From Gammaproteobacteria bacterium (GTDB lineage: Bacteria > Pseudomonadota > Gammaproteobacteria > Granulosicoccales > Granulosicoccaceae): a stretch of 20,870 nt of DNA. The stretch lies in assembly GCA_003511825.1 (NCBI GenBank), contig DOIU01000143.1, positions 1-20,870 of the forward strand. Reading direction: 5' to 3'. Positions 7,207 to 14,092 of this stretch are shown here, piece by piece; positions within the stretch are counted from its first letter, which is position 1; every line of letters begins with the position of its first letter. The notes under the pieces are model-generated. The model worked only from the letters and a program-made list of their open reading frames with translations, searched no databases and had not been told where the DNA came from. The translations under genes and the position numbers were made by a program.

Positions 7207-7497
7207 TCAATTGATGCTGAAGGTCGGAATTTTCTTACGGCTTGCAACGCGAGGCGAGAAGCAAGATAGACTGTAGAGTCCCGGATTGATGTCCAACTGT
7301 GCATTGAAGTCAGAGATCACGGTTTTTGCGAAGCTCTCCGCCCAGTGGGGCAAAACCCCGAACTGCATGTATTGCGCGAACAGCAAATTGATTTCATCTT
7401 CGTCGGCGCAGGCGCCGTGCCAATTCAGATACGCTTGTTTCAGTACCTGGTATTCACCCGTTTTCAGTATTGTCGCAGCCTGTACAAATGCGTTCAT
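7207..7497 (-). CDS. Hypothetical protein, 96 aa
   Basis: I do not recognise this protein. It is probably real: the ATG at 7497 has a well-placed GGAGC ribosome site 8 bases upstream, no longer ORF lies opposite it, and its stop is 6 bases from a strong hairpin shared with the convergent HugZ-like gene. The sequence is soluble-looking, with no signal peptide or membrane segment. The first two thirds look helical (ILKTGEYQVLKQAYLNWHG, an acidic ADEDEINLLFAQYMQ, then HWAESFAKTVISDFNAQ), and the C-terminal third is basic and low in helix formers. It has two cysteines, too few and too far apart for an obvious metal site. A 450-bp gene-free stretch lies upstream. Confidence 0.6.
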   Translation of the reverse strand: MNAFVQAATILKTGEYQVLKQAYLNWHGACADEDEINLLFAQYMQFGVLPHWAESFAKTVISDFNAQLDINPGLYSLSCFSPRVASRKKIPTFSIN

Positions 7498-7735
7498 GTC
7501 AGAAGCTCCATATTTTTGTTGTAGCGAGTGCTTTTGCGGGTTGACCTTTAACTCCCTGTAATCCCCTGCTTGTCAAAGCATGTCAAAAATATCGGCCTGT
7601 TATCAGCCATTTGTAGAAATTTGCCTACAGCTCGATTAAAACTCACTGGCCTGATCACAATCCAGGGAATAATTAACATTGCCGCGGTGAATAATGCCGC
7701 CGATGCGTGTTCAGTCAGTATTCAGCGCGTTCCTG

Positions 7736-7741
7736 TATAAT
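7736..7741 (+). promoter_or_regulatory. Candidate -10 element for the slp-like pair
   Basis: A perfect TATAAT, about 207 bases upstream of the first lipoprotein start. No good -35 is seen at 16-18 bases. Confidence 0.3.
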
Positions 7742-7748
7742 CGGACGT

Positions 7749-7792
7749 CACAACACCCAAAAAATTCGCAGTTTTTTTGACGCTCTGTTGTG
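7749..7792. repeat. Nested inverted repeat in the slp-like leader
   Basis: Outer arms CACAACA (7749-7755) and TGTTGTG (7786-7792) enclose an A-tract (7759-7764) that can pair with a T-tract (7772-7778). It lies just downstream of the TATAAT and could fold in the mRNA leader. Confidence 0.4.
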
Positions 7793-7948
7793 TATGGGCG
7801 GTCGACCTGTATTAAGTAAACACAGATTGGCCACGAAAGTATGTTAAGCCTTGTAAAGGATCGAGGGTAGGACGAGTGATTCCAGCGCAGGTCTCCACGC
7901 GCTATACCCCGCATCTGATGCACCAAGATATTGTTTTATCAACGAATC

Positions 7949-8542
7949 ATGATGCTTATAAAGTCTAGTTCAAACAATCGTAACCGTTTGCTGCTGATCG
8001 CGCTGATGGTTCTTGTCAGCGCGTGTAGCACAGTACCCCGTGAAATCCGAGACGCTCCCGAGTCTAGCCCTTCTCTCGCTGCGGTGCAACAAAATCCTAA
8101 AGCGGTGCAGACTGCAACCGTTCGATGGGGTGGCAGTATTGTGCGGGCCACAAACAAGCAAGATCACACGTTGATTGAAATCGTGTCGCGTCCGCTCCTT
8201 AACAATGCACGTCCTTCTGATGCTGACAAGACGGAAGGGCGGTTTATCGCCAGGGTTGATGGGTTTCTTGATCCACAAATATATGCCCCAGGGCGCATGA
8301 TCACCGTCGTTGGCGCAATGGACGCGGTCGAAACTGGCAGCATCGGTGAGCACGCGTACGCATTCCCTGTCATCCAGGTGAGTGGTCATTACCTGTGGGA
8401 GAAGGTGGTTCGGCGCGATTATCCGCACTACTATCACCTATCGCCTTGGGAGTATCGCTACTACCGGCGGTACTACCATCCTTACTACCCGCCCTACTGG
8501 CCGTATTACCGCTCGTCACAAAAAGAGCAGAAAAAGCCATGA
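7949..8542 (+). CDS. Slp family outer-membrane lipoprotein with Tyr-rich tail
   Basis: This 197-aa protein has a lipoprotein signal peptide with lipobox LVSAC, Cys26 being the lipidated residue. Position +2 is Ser, which favours sorting to the outer membrane. The body matches E. coli Slp/YeaY: VRWGGSIVRATN, TLIEIVSRPL, GRFIARVDGFLDPQIYAPGRMITVVG and a following AYAFPVIQV. Slp of E. coli is made on carbon starvation; its molecular job is unknown. The last ~40 residues are unusual: many Tyr with Arg, His and Pro (YYRRYYHPYYPPYWPYY). The ATG at 7949 gives a normal signal peptide; no clear ribosome site is visible. Its stop codon overlaps the start of the second slp-like gene (ATGA), so the two are probably translated together. 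Confidence 0.87.
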   Translation: MMLIKSSSNNRNRLLLIALMVLVSACSTVPREIRDAPESSPSLAAVQQNPKAVQTATVRWGGSIVRATNKQDHTLIEIVSRPLLNNARPSDADKTEGRFIARVDGFLDPQIYAPGRMITVVGAMDAVETGSIGEHAYAFPVIQVSGHYLWEKVVRRDYPHYYHLSPWEYRYYRRYYHPYYPPYWPYYRSSQKEQKKP

Positions 8543-9033
8543 TTGTGCGCATGATGATACTGGCAGGGCTTGCTCTTGTTCTGGCGGGATGCGCGAGCAG
8601 CAAGCCGTCGCTTGACAGCAAAGACGCTCGCCGAGATGTTTCTCCGGAAACTGTGAGTCAGAACCTCGAGACCGTTGTGGATGACCGCGTGATGTGGGCG
8701 GGGGTGATCGTCGATGCCACTAATCTCCAAAGCCACACGCAACTAGAAGTGTTGTCCTATCCCCTCAATCGCCAGTCACGGCCAGACCTTTCAGCAAAGC
8801 CGACCGGTCGTTTTTTGGTCCGCCACGATGGTTACCTCGAAACGTTGGATTATGCGCCGGGGCGATCGGTGACGGTCGTTGGCCGAGTCGAACGACTAGC
8901 GACACAAAAGATTGGCGATGCGGAGTATGCCTTCCCTGTGTTGATGGATGAGCAGTTGCGGCTGTGGCGTGAAACTGATCAGCAATCGGAGCCGCGGGTC
9001 AATTTTGGTTTTGGTTTCATCTTCAGAAACTAG
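8539..9033 (+). CDS. Second Slp family outer-membrane lipoprotein
   Basis: The 164-aa product starts with a short lipoprotein signal peptide ending LVLAGC; Cys18 is the lipidated residue and +2 is Ala, +3 Ser, consistent with outer-membrane sorting. The body is a paralogue of the protein just upstream: VMWAGVIVDATN, TQLEVLSYPLN, GRFLVRHDGYLETLDYAPGRSVTVVGRVE and AEYAFPVLM line up with it. It lacks the Tyr-rich tail and instead ends in a short FGFGFIF segment, which may mimic an outer-membrane-type C-terminus by chance. The start at 8539 overlaps the upstream stop by four bases, implying translational coupling. A perfect 12-bp palindrome follows directly after its stop codon. Confidence 0.87.
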   Translation: MIVRMMILAGLALVLAGCASSKPSLDSKDARRDVSPETVSQNLETVVDDRVMWAGVIVDATNLQSHTQLEVLSYPLNRQSRPDLSAKPTGRFLVRHDGYLETLDYAPGRSVTVVGRVERLATQKIGDAEYAFPVLMDEQLRLWRETDQQSEPRVNFGFGFIFRN

Positions 9034-9045
9034 CTGTGCGCACAG
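9034..9045. repeat. 12-bp perfect palindrome
   Basis: CTGTGCGCACAG begins at the base after the second slp-like stop codon and lies about 150 bases upstream of the protease start. It could be an operator or part of a short hairpin; no T-tract follows. Confidence 0.4.
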
Positions 9046-9192
9046 TCGCGGTGGATGTTTGATTTGCTGCGGCTGCGCCAGGTAAACTCCCGATTACGCA
9101 TAAAAAGCTATCATCGCTCGTCCCGTGGTGTGCATTTTGCAGCTGTGCCCAGGTGTGTTGAGGTGCGTCCTCGTGGTGAGCAGAGAGTCATT

Positions 9193-9825
9193 ATGATTTT
9201 TTGGGTGAAAACCGTTTATTTGACGTCTGTGCTCGCTGTGGTGTGTGGCGCAGCTGTTGCCAATGAATGCGTTTGGCCAGATGATCATACTCAGGCGGCG
9301 ATTCTCTCGGTAGCGACAAACGACGGCAGTTATGCCAGTGGCGTGGTTATCGCGCCCAATCGCGTACTGACCGCTGCTCATGCGGTTTCGGGCGCTGACC
9401 AGACCTTTGTGCGCGTGAATCGATACTTCCGCGATGCGTCGTTGATCACCATGGATTTAGAGAAAGATCTCGCGGTCATGCACGTTGATACCGGGGACGT
9501 TCAACCCATTCGTCTCTCCTCACGCAAACCCATCAAGGATGAGCCGGTATGGGCAGTTGGGTATCCGCATGCGCGCTTTAAAACAACGTCAGTAGGGACG
9601 TTTCAGGATATTCACGAAGGTGTGCTGCATACCAGCGCGTCTATTGATGCCGGTGAATCCGGCGGTGGATTGCTCGCCTGTGATAAAGGCGACTTTGTCC
9701 TGGCCGGTATGCTGCGTGGCTACGGCGCGTATCATCAAGACGGCAAATACATCAAAATTGAGAATCATTCCGTCTCGGTAACGGCGCAAGATATCGAGCG
9801 ATTCGTGCAGTTTTCGGGCGACTAG
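9193..9825 (+). CDS. Secreted trypsin-like serine protease
   Basis: From ATG 9193 (GAGAG ribosome site 5-9 bases upstream) the product is 210 aa with a signal peptide cut near AVA-NE (residue 23). It shows a chymotrypsin-fold catalytic triad: His63 in VLTAAHAV, Asp92 in EKDLAVMHV, and Ser156 in DAGESGGGLL. The usual GDSGGP motif is GESGGG here, as in V8-like and HtrA-like branches. Two cysteines, at about 26 and 163, could form one disulfide. No PDZ or other extra domain is present, so it is a compact single-domain secreted or periplasmic protease. It lies downstream of the slp-like pair on the same strand but about 160 bases away, so it may have its own promoter. Upstream in-frame extension to 9055 would bury the signal peptide and is rejected. 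Confidence 0.88.
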   Translation: MIFWVKTVYLTSVLAVVCGAAVANECVWPDDHTQAAILSVATNDGSYASGVVIAPNRVLTAAHAVSGADQTFVRVNRYFRDASLITMDLEKDLAVMHVDTGDVQPIRLSSRKPIKDEPVWAVGYPHARFKTTSVGTFQDIHEGVLHTSASIDAGESGGGLLACDKGDFVLAGMLRGYGAYHQDGKYIKIENHSVSVTAQDIERFVQFSGD

Positions 9826-9840
9826 CGCAGCTATCCACTC

Positions 9841-9860
9841 GGTTCTGAGGAGTCAGAACC
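9841..9860. terminator. 8-bp hairpin downstream of the protease gene
   Basis: GGTTCTGA (9841-9848) and TCAGAACC (9853-9860) pair perfectly around a GGAG loop, 15 bases past the protease stop. No T-tract follows, so its role as terminator is uncertain. Confidence 0.45.
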
Positions 9861-9887
9861 CTCAAGATCGTGCAAATACGGCGTGAT

Positions 9888-9917
9888 GTTGGCGCCTCGC
9901 AAGCGCTTGGCGCCAAC
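9888..9917. terminator. 9-bp hairpin between convergent genes, similar to the one at 7171
   Basis: GTTGGCGCC (9888-9896) and GGCGCCAAC (9909-9917) pair perfectly; the 12-base loop can form a further CGC/GCG pair. It is followed on the plus strand by CCTTTCTCT and lies 23 bases past the end of folE2 on the minus strand. A two-way terminator is plausible. Confidence 0.5.
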
Positions 9918-9940
9918 CCTTTCTCTGATGACTGCTGCAG

Positions 9941-10759
9941 TTAGCCTTGCTGATCCTTGTCCCGTGTCATCATGGCATAGGCTGAGTGATTATGAATGGA
10001 CTCAAAGTTTTCCACCTCTAGCGTATAGCTGCGCAAAGGCGACAGGTCGTTGAGACGGCGTGCGACATCGCGAATAAGATCTTCAACAAACTTGGGGTTG
10101 TCATAAGCCCGTTCGGTGACGGACTTCTCGTCGGAACGTTTCAGCTGGCTATAGAGTTCGCACGAGGCTTCTTGCTCGGCGATCTCGATTAGATCTTCCC
10201 AATACAACACGGCCCCCGGCGCTAATCGCGCATCAATCGTGACTTCAGAGCGTTGATTGTGTGCACCGTATTCTGAGATTTCCTTTGAGCAAGGGCAGAG
10301 CGTTGTCACAGGCACGACAACGCGAACATGTGTGTCTGGATCACAACCACGTTTGATGTCGGAGCGCAGCGTCACTTTGTAGTCCAGCATGCCTTTTTTG
10401 CCGGTCACAGGCGCGGACTTCTCAATAAAATACAGAAAACTCATTTCGATGGTGCCTTCTGTACTATCGAGACGGCGGTTCATTTCGCGAAATAAATCGA
10501 CGAAATTGGCCACGCTGTGTGCATCGTGATCGTGGTCATTCAGCAGCTGTGTAAAACGCGACATGTGAGTGCCTTTGCGGTCTTCAGGCAGGTAGACCGT
10601 CATTTCGAAACTGGCAACCGTATGTTGCTTGATGCCGCTTTTGTCCACTACGGTGACGGGGTGGCGGATATCTTTTATGCCGACTCGGTCGATGGCGATG
10701 TGTCTGTCGTCCACGTAGGACTGTACGTCAGGTATAGAATTGTTGGTTGAATCAGTCAT
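9941..10759 (-). CDS. folE2: GTP cyclohydrolase FolE2 (type IB)
   Basis: FolE2 converts GTP to 7,8-dihydroneopterin triphosphate, the first step of tetrahydrofolate and queuosine-type precursor synthesis, without needing zinc as type IA FolE does. The 272-aa length is normal. Motifs seen are IQ-like N-terminal DIRHPVTVVDK, FEMTVYLPEDRKGTHMSRF, VTTLCPCSKEIS (Cys155 and Cys157; the family's active-site Cys lies here), GAHNQRSEV (His167), VTERAYDNPKFVEDL (Glu216) and NFESIHNHSAYA. It is the last gene of the run xseB-ispA-dxs-folE2, 33 bases after dxs, and is probably co-transcribed. No Zur-like operator is seen next to it. In Pseudomonas-type genomes the gene after dxs is ribA, so a different GTP cyclohydrolase occupies that place here. 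Confidence 0.96.
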   Translation of the reverse strand: MTDSTNNSIPDVQSYVDDRHIAIDRVGIKDIRHPVTVVDKSGIKQHTVASFEMTVYLPEDRKGTHMSRFTQLLNDHDHDAHSVANFVDLFREMNRRLDSTEGTIEMSFLYFIEKSAPVTGKKGMLDYKVTLRSDIKRGCDPDTHVRVVVPVTTLCPCSKEISEYGAHNQRSEVTIDARLAPGAVLYWEDLIEIAEQEASCELYSQLKRSDEKSVTERAYDNPKFVEDLIRDVARRLNDLSPLRSYTLEVENFESIHNHSAYAMMTRDKDQQG

Positions 10760-10792
10760 GGAATTGTATGTCAGAGGCGGGCGCGCCTTGTC

Positions 10793-12709
10793 TTATTTTA
10801 CGGTGGCGAGTTTCTTTCCGCCCAGTCTGAAAGACGGTTCTGAAACCTGCCGAGGTAAGTGGTTAAGTATGGAAGCCAAAATGCCTTCGGCATCAAGACC
10901 GCATTCGGTGAGCAGCTCGTCACGGCTGCCCTGTTCCTGAAAGTGATCGGGTATACCCAGCATGAGCACAGGTACAGTGCGATTCTCTCGGAGTAAACAT
11001 TCTGCAACCGCGCTGCCGACGCCACCCATCACGGCGTTTTCCTCGACGGTGACGAGCAGATCGTGGCTGTCGGCCAGTTCGTCTATTAATGCCTGATCCA
11101 GTGGTTTAACAAATCGCATGTTCACCACAGTTGCGTTAATCGCCTCGCCGGCTTCTTGCGCGGGCTCTACCATCGTGCCAAAGGCGAGAATGGCTATAGA
11201 CTGGCCACGTCGGCGGATTTCTTCCTTGCCGATTTCCAGGGCTTGTAGTGTTTTTGAGGCGGGTTCGCCTGGCCCTCTGCCGCGTGGATAACGCACTGAG
11301 GCAGGCCCTTTATGCAAAAACCCCGTGTATAGCATTTGGCGGCATTCGTTTTCGTTGGCAGGGGCCATAATGAGCATATTGGGCAAGCAGCGCATAAACG
11401 AAAAATCAAAACTGCCCGCGTGTGTGGGGCCATCGGGCCCCACGAGTCCTGCGCGATCAATGGCGAACAAGACCGGCAATTGCTGGAGCGCCACATCGTG
11501 AAGGAGCTGGTCGTAGGCACGTTGGAGGAATGTGGAGTAGATGGCAACGACGGGTCTTTGCTGCTCGCAGGCCAAGCCAGCTGCGAGTGTGACCGCATGC
11601 TGTTCTGCAATGCCGACGTCGATAAAACGCCCAGGAAATCGCGCGTCAAATTCCACCATACCTGACCCCTCGCGCATGGCTGGCGTGATACCAAACAGCC
11701 GTTGGTCGCGTTCCGCCATATCGCAAAGCCATTCACCAAACACTTTTGTGTAGGTGGGGCCGGTAGATGCGGTGGCTTGTTGTTGGCCGGTGTCTGGGTC
11801 AAACGGTGTCACTGCGTGCAGGGCGAGGGCATCTTCTTCGGCGAATTTGTAGCCCTTGCCTTTTTGCGTCACGGCGTGAAGTAAGATGGGACCCTGTTGC
11901 TCACGTACGTTTTCAAGCACGGTAACGAGATGTTGGATGTCATGCCCGTCTACAGGACCGATATAGCGGAAGCCCAGTTCTTCAAAGAGTGTGGCAGGCG
12001 CGATAATGCGTTTGATACGGGTCTCACCACGCTTGACGACATTCGCGATGGCTGGCGTATGGCGGAGTAGCGCTTTACTGGTCCGACGCACGCGATCATA
12101 CCATCGGGCAGAGATCATCCGAGTGAGCGTCGTGTTCAGGGCGCCAACGTTGGGTGAGATTGACATGTGGTTGTCATTCAAAACAACGAGCATGTCAGTG
12201 TTCAGATCGCCCGCGTGGTTTAGGGCTTCAAAGGCCATGCCGGCTGTCATCGCGCCATCGCCGATGACGGCGATGGTTTTGCGCGCCGTGCCAGCGGCTT
12301 GGGCCGCCATTGCCATGCCGACCGCCGCGCTGATTGATGTGCTGGAGTGACCGACGCCGAACGCATCGTATTCGCTCTCGCCGCGCTTGGGGAAGCCAGA
12401 CAGACCGTCTTTTTGGCGGATGCTGTGCATTGCCTCGCGGCGACCGGTGAGAATCTTATGTGGGTAGGCTTGATGGCCGACATCCCAGATCAGCCGATCA
12501 TCAGGCGTGTTGAACACGCGATGCAGGGCGACGGAGAGCTCGACGGTGCCTAAGCTTGCACCCAAGTGGCCGCCGGTTTGGGCGACGCTCTGGATGATGA
12601 AGTCGCGCAACTCGCTACACACCGCAGGGAGGTCTTGCTCCGCGAGTGCCCGTAGATCCGATGGATAATCGATCTGGGATAGCAATGGGTAGCGCGTTGA
12701 GTCGGTCAT
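10793..12709 (-). CDS. dxs: 1-deoxy-D-xylulose-5-phosphate synthase
   Basis: DXS joins pyruvate and glyceraldehyde 3-phosphate, with thiamine diphosphate, to make DXP, the entry to the MEP isoprenoid pathway and to thiamine and pyridoxal synthesis. The 638-aa protein (from ATG 12709) is close to the ~620 aa norm. It shows GGHLGASLGTVEL (His48), WDVGHQAYPHKILTGR, the thiamine-diphosphate motif beginning GDGAMTAG with NDNHMSIS, DGHD, and in the central domain DVGIAEQHAVTLAAG and DRAGLVGPDGPTHAG. The upstream in-frame extension (to 12826) would overlap ispA and is not supported; no clear ribosome site is visible before the ATG. It lies 67 bases after ispA, whose product uses the C5 units made by this pathway. 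Confidence 0.96.
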   Translation of the reverse strand: MTDSTRYPLLSQIDYPSDLRALAEQDLPAVCSELRDFIIQSVAQTGGHLGASLGTVELSVALHRVFNTPDDRLIWDVGHQAYPHKILTGRREAMHSIRQKDGLSGFPKRGESEYDAFGVGHSSTSISAAVGMAMAAQAAGTARKTIAVIGDGAMTAGMAFEALNHAGDLNTDMLVVLNDNHMSISPNVGALNTTLTRMISARWYDRVRRTSKALLRHTPAIANVVKRGETRIKRIIAPATLFEELGFRYIGPVDGHDIQHLVTVLENVREQQGPILLHAVTQKGKGYKFAEEDALALHAVTPFDPDTGQQQATASTGPTYTKVFGEWLCDMAERDQRLFGITPAMREGSGMVEFDARFPGRFIDVGIAEQHAVTLAAGLACEQQRPVVAIYSTFLQRAYDQLLHDVALQQLPVLFAIDRAGLVGPDGPTHAGSFDFSFMRCLPNMLIMAPANENECRQMLYTGFLHKGPASVRYPRGRGPGEPASKTLQALEIGKEEIRRRGQSIAILAFGTMVEPAQEAGEAINATVVNMRFVKPLDQALIDELADSHDLLVTVEENAVMGGVGSAVAECLLRENRTVPVLMLGIPDHFQEQGSRDELLTECGLDAEGILASILNHLPRQVSEPSFRLGGKKLATVK

Positions 12710-12776
12710 TATGTGGGTGCTTAAGGCAATCCGTTCATTATTTGCCCGCAGGGTTGAGACGGCAAATGAATGCTGC

Positions 12777-13664
12777 TCAATAGGTTCGGTCCATAATGTA
12801 GTTGGACAAGTCCCGGAGTATATCAAAACTCGCCGGCAAATCCTGCAGGTGGGCCAGCGCCTGCTCGTGGGTGTCGCGCGAATGTCGGCGTGCGCCCTCC
12901 AGGCCCAACAGAGCAGGGTAGGTGGGCTTATTCATGGCCATGTCTGAACCCTGGGGTTTGCCCAGTGTTTGGGTGTCGCCGGTCACATCCAGGATGTCGT
13001 CCACAATCTGAAAGCCGAGGCCGATTGCGCCGGCGTAGCGGTCCAGGGTGTCCAGCATCCCTTGTGGATGTTCTCCAGCGGCCAATGCGCCCATCTGCAC
13101 ACTGGCGCGAATCAGCGCACCGGTTTTGTGGCAGTGCATGTTCTCTAGCGCGTCGAGCGACAATGACTGTCCGACAGACTCCAGGTCAATGGCCTGGCCT
13201 TCGGCCATCCCATTGGCGCCACTGGCATCGCCGAGTATTTGGATGATGCGGATTTGTCGTTCCGGAGCCAAGGCGTTGTGGTCGCTTGCCAGCAAGGTAA
13301 ACGCCAGTGCCTGTAACGCGTCTCCGGCGAGGATGGCCGTTGCTTCATCAAATTGCTTGTGACAGGTTGGCATGCCACGGCGCAGATCGTCATCATCCAT
13401 CGCGGGCAGATCATCGTGGACCAGCGAATATGCATGCACCATTTCAACCGCGCAGGCGGGGGCGTCCAGCAGCGATAAATCTGCGCCGAGCGCTTCACCG
13501 GTGGCATAGGTGAGAATGGGCCGCACGCGTTTACCACCGTTGGTGACCGCATAGTGCATGGCTTTGCGTAAACGCGTGCTGCTGTCAGACAATGGCGGCA
13601 GAAAGGTGGCCATTTTGCCGTTAACGCGATCGCGATAACCGGCCAGACGTTGCTCAAAATCCAT
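12777..13664 (-). CDS. ispA: (2E,6E)-farnesyl diphosphate synthase
   Basis: IspA condenses dimethylallyl and isopentenyl diphosphates to geranyl and then farnesyl diphosphate. The 295-aa sequence has the first Asp-rich motif in HDDLPAMDDDDLRRG (from Asp84) preceded by AYSLV, the second in FQIVDDILDVTGD (222-226), and GGKRVRPIL near the N-terminus. The residues ahead of the first motif (Tyr79, Ser80) are as in E. coli IspA, which supports a farnesyl rather than longer product. The ATG at 13664 shares one base with the xseB stop (TGATG), so the two are translationally coupled, and dxs follows. The same gene order occurs in E. coli and pseudomonads. Confidence 0.95.
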   Translation of the reverse strand: MDFEQRLAGYRDRVNGKMATFLPPLSDSSTRLRKAMHYAVTNGGKRVRPILTYATGEALGADLSLLDAPACAVEMVHAYSLVHDDLPAMDDDDLRRGMPTCHKQFDEATAILAGDALQALAFTLLASDHNALAPERQIRIIQILGDASGANGMAEGQAIDLESVGQSLSLDALENMHCHKTGALIRASVQMGALAAGEHPQGMLDTLDRYAGAIGLGFQIVDDILDVTGDTQTLGKPQGSDMAMNKPTYPALLGLEGARRHSRDTHEQALAHLQDLPASFDILRDLSNYIMDRTY

Positions 13665-13915
13665 CAGTCTTCTTCGGCCTCAAAGTCCGATAGCTCGGTA
13701 TGCCCGGCCTCTTGCAGCAGCACCTGTATTTTCTGTTCTGCATCGCTGAGTGCTTGTTGGCAAAAGCGCGATAGAGCAATGCCGCGTTCAAAGTTTTCAA
13801 GGGATTTGTCCAGCGGTTGATCAGACCCTTCCAGCGTTTGCACAAGGGTTTCCAGCTCGGCCAAAGCGTCCTCGAAGCGGGTGCTCTTGGGTATCGTCGT
13901 TCTTTTCTTGCTCAT
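13664..13915 (-). CDS. xseB: Exodeoxyribonuclease VII small subunit
   Basis: XseB is the small subunit of exonuclease VII, which degrades single-stranded DNA in both directions together with the large subunit XseA (not in this window). The 83-aa length is typical. The conserved core is seen: FEDALAELETLVQTLEGSDQPLDKSLENFERGIAL, then CQQALSDAEQKIQVL. The N-terminus MSKKRTTIPKS is basic. A GGAGA site lies about 10 bases ahead of the ATG. It is first in the xseB-ispA-dxs-folE2 run and overlaps ispA by one base. Confidence 0.94.
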   Translation of the reverse strand: MSKKRTTIPKSTRFEDALAELETLVQTLEGSDQPLDKSLENFERGIALSRFCQQALSDAEQKIQVLLQEAGHTELSDFEAEED

Positions 13916-13939
13916 GGTGCAGTATCTCCGGGGTTGGCT

Positions 13940-13968
13940 ACCCTAAACTACGGCTGCCAAGCGGTCAA
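13940..13968 (-). promoter_or_regulatory. Candidate promoter of the xseB-ispA-dxs-folE2 unit
   Basis: On the minus strand TTGACC (13963-13968), a 17-base spacer and TAGGGT (13940-13945) lie about 25 bases ahead of the xseB ATG. The -35 is near consensus, the -10 is poor. Confidence 0.35.
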
Positions 13969-13996
13969 TCGCTTCGCTGGCTTTCGGTCAGCCTTG

Positions 13997-14036
13997 CAAC
14001 GCTGAATCTCCCGGTGTGGATGTGTTGTCAGCGTTG
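13997..14036. repeat. 9-bp inverted repeat between radA and xseB
   Basis: CAACGCTGA (13997-14005) and TCAGCGTTG (14028-14036) are perfect arms with a 22-base spacer. It sits between the radA stop and the predicted xseB promoter. It could be a transcript-end structure or a regulator site; no T-tract follows. Confidence 0.4.
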
Positions 14037-14092
14037 TCGGTGGTCTGTGGTGGTAACTGCACGGGTGTTGCGTGGTCTCTAAGAGAGGGCTG

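Larger units (their letters stand above)
7498..7948. other. Gene-free stretch, probable structured leader/promoter region of the slp-like pair
   Basis: No convincing gene is seen on either strand across about 450 bases. It contains a direct repeat of TGTCAAA (7571-7577, 7581-7587), a small inverted repeat TGTAG / CTACA (7612-7616, 7625-7629), a perfect TATAAT (7736-7741), and a nested inverted repeat at 7749-7792. If TATAAT is a working -10, the slp-like transcript has a leader of roughly 200 bases. Confidence 0.5.

Noticed and set aside
7711..7926. 71-codon minus-strand open frame in the gene-free stretch
   Set aside because: No ribosome site, odd composition, and it overlaps the likely leader of the slp-like pair.
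9034..9045. LexA box
   Set aside because: The ends CTGT and ACAG fit, but the spacer is 4 bases and not the 8 needed for LexA.
10745..12709. Shared MTDST start of FolE2 and Dxs as sign of a duplicated leader or common regulation
   Set aside because: The match is five residues, codons differ, and the flanking bases do not align.
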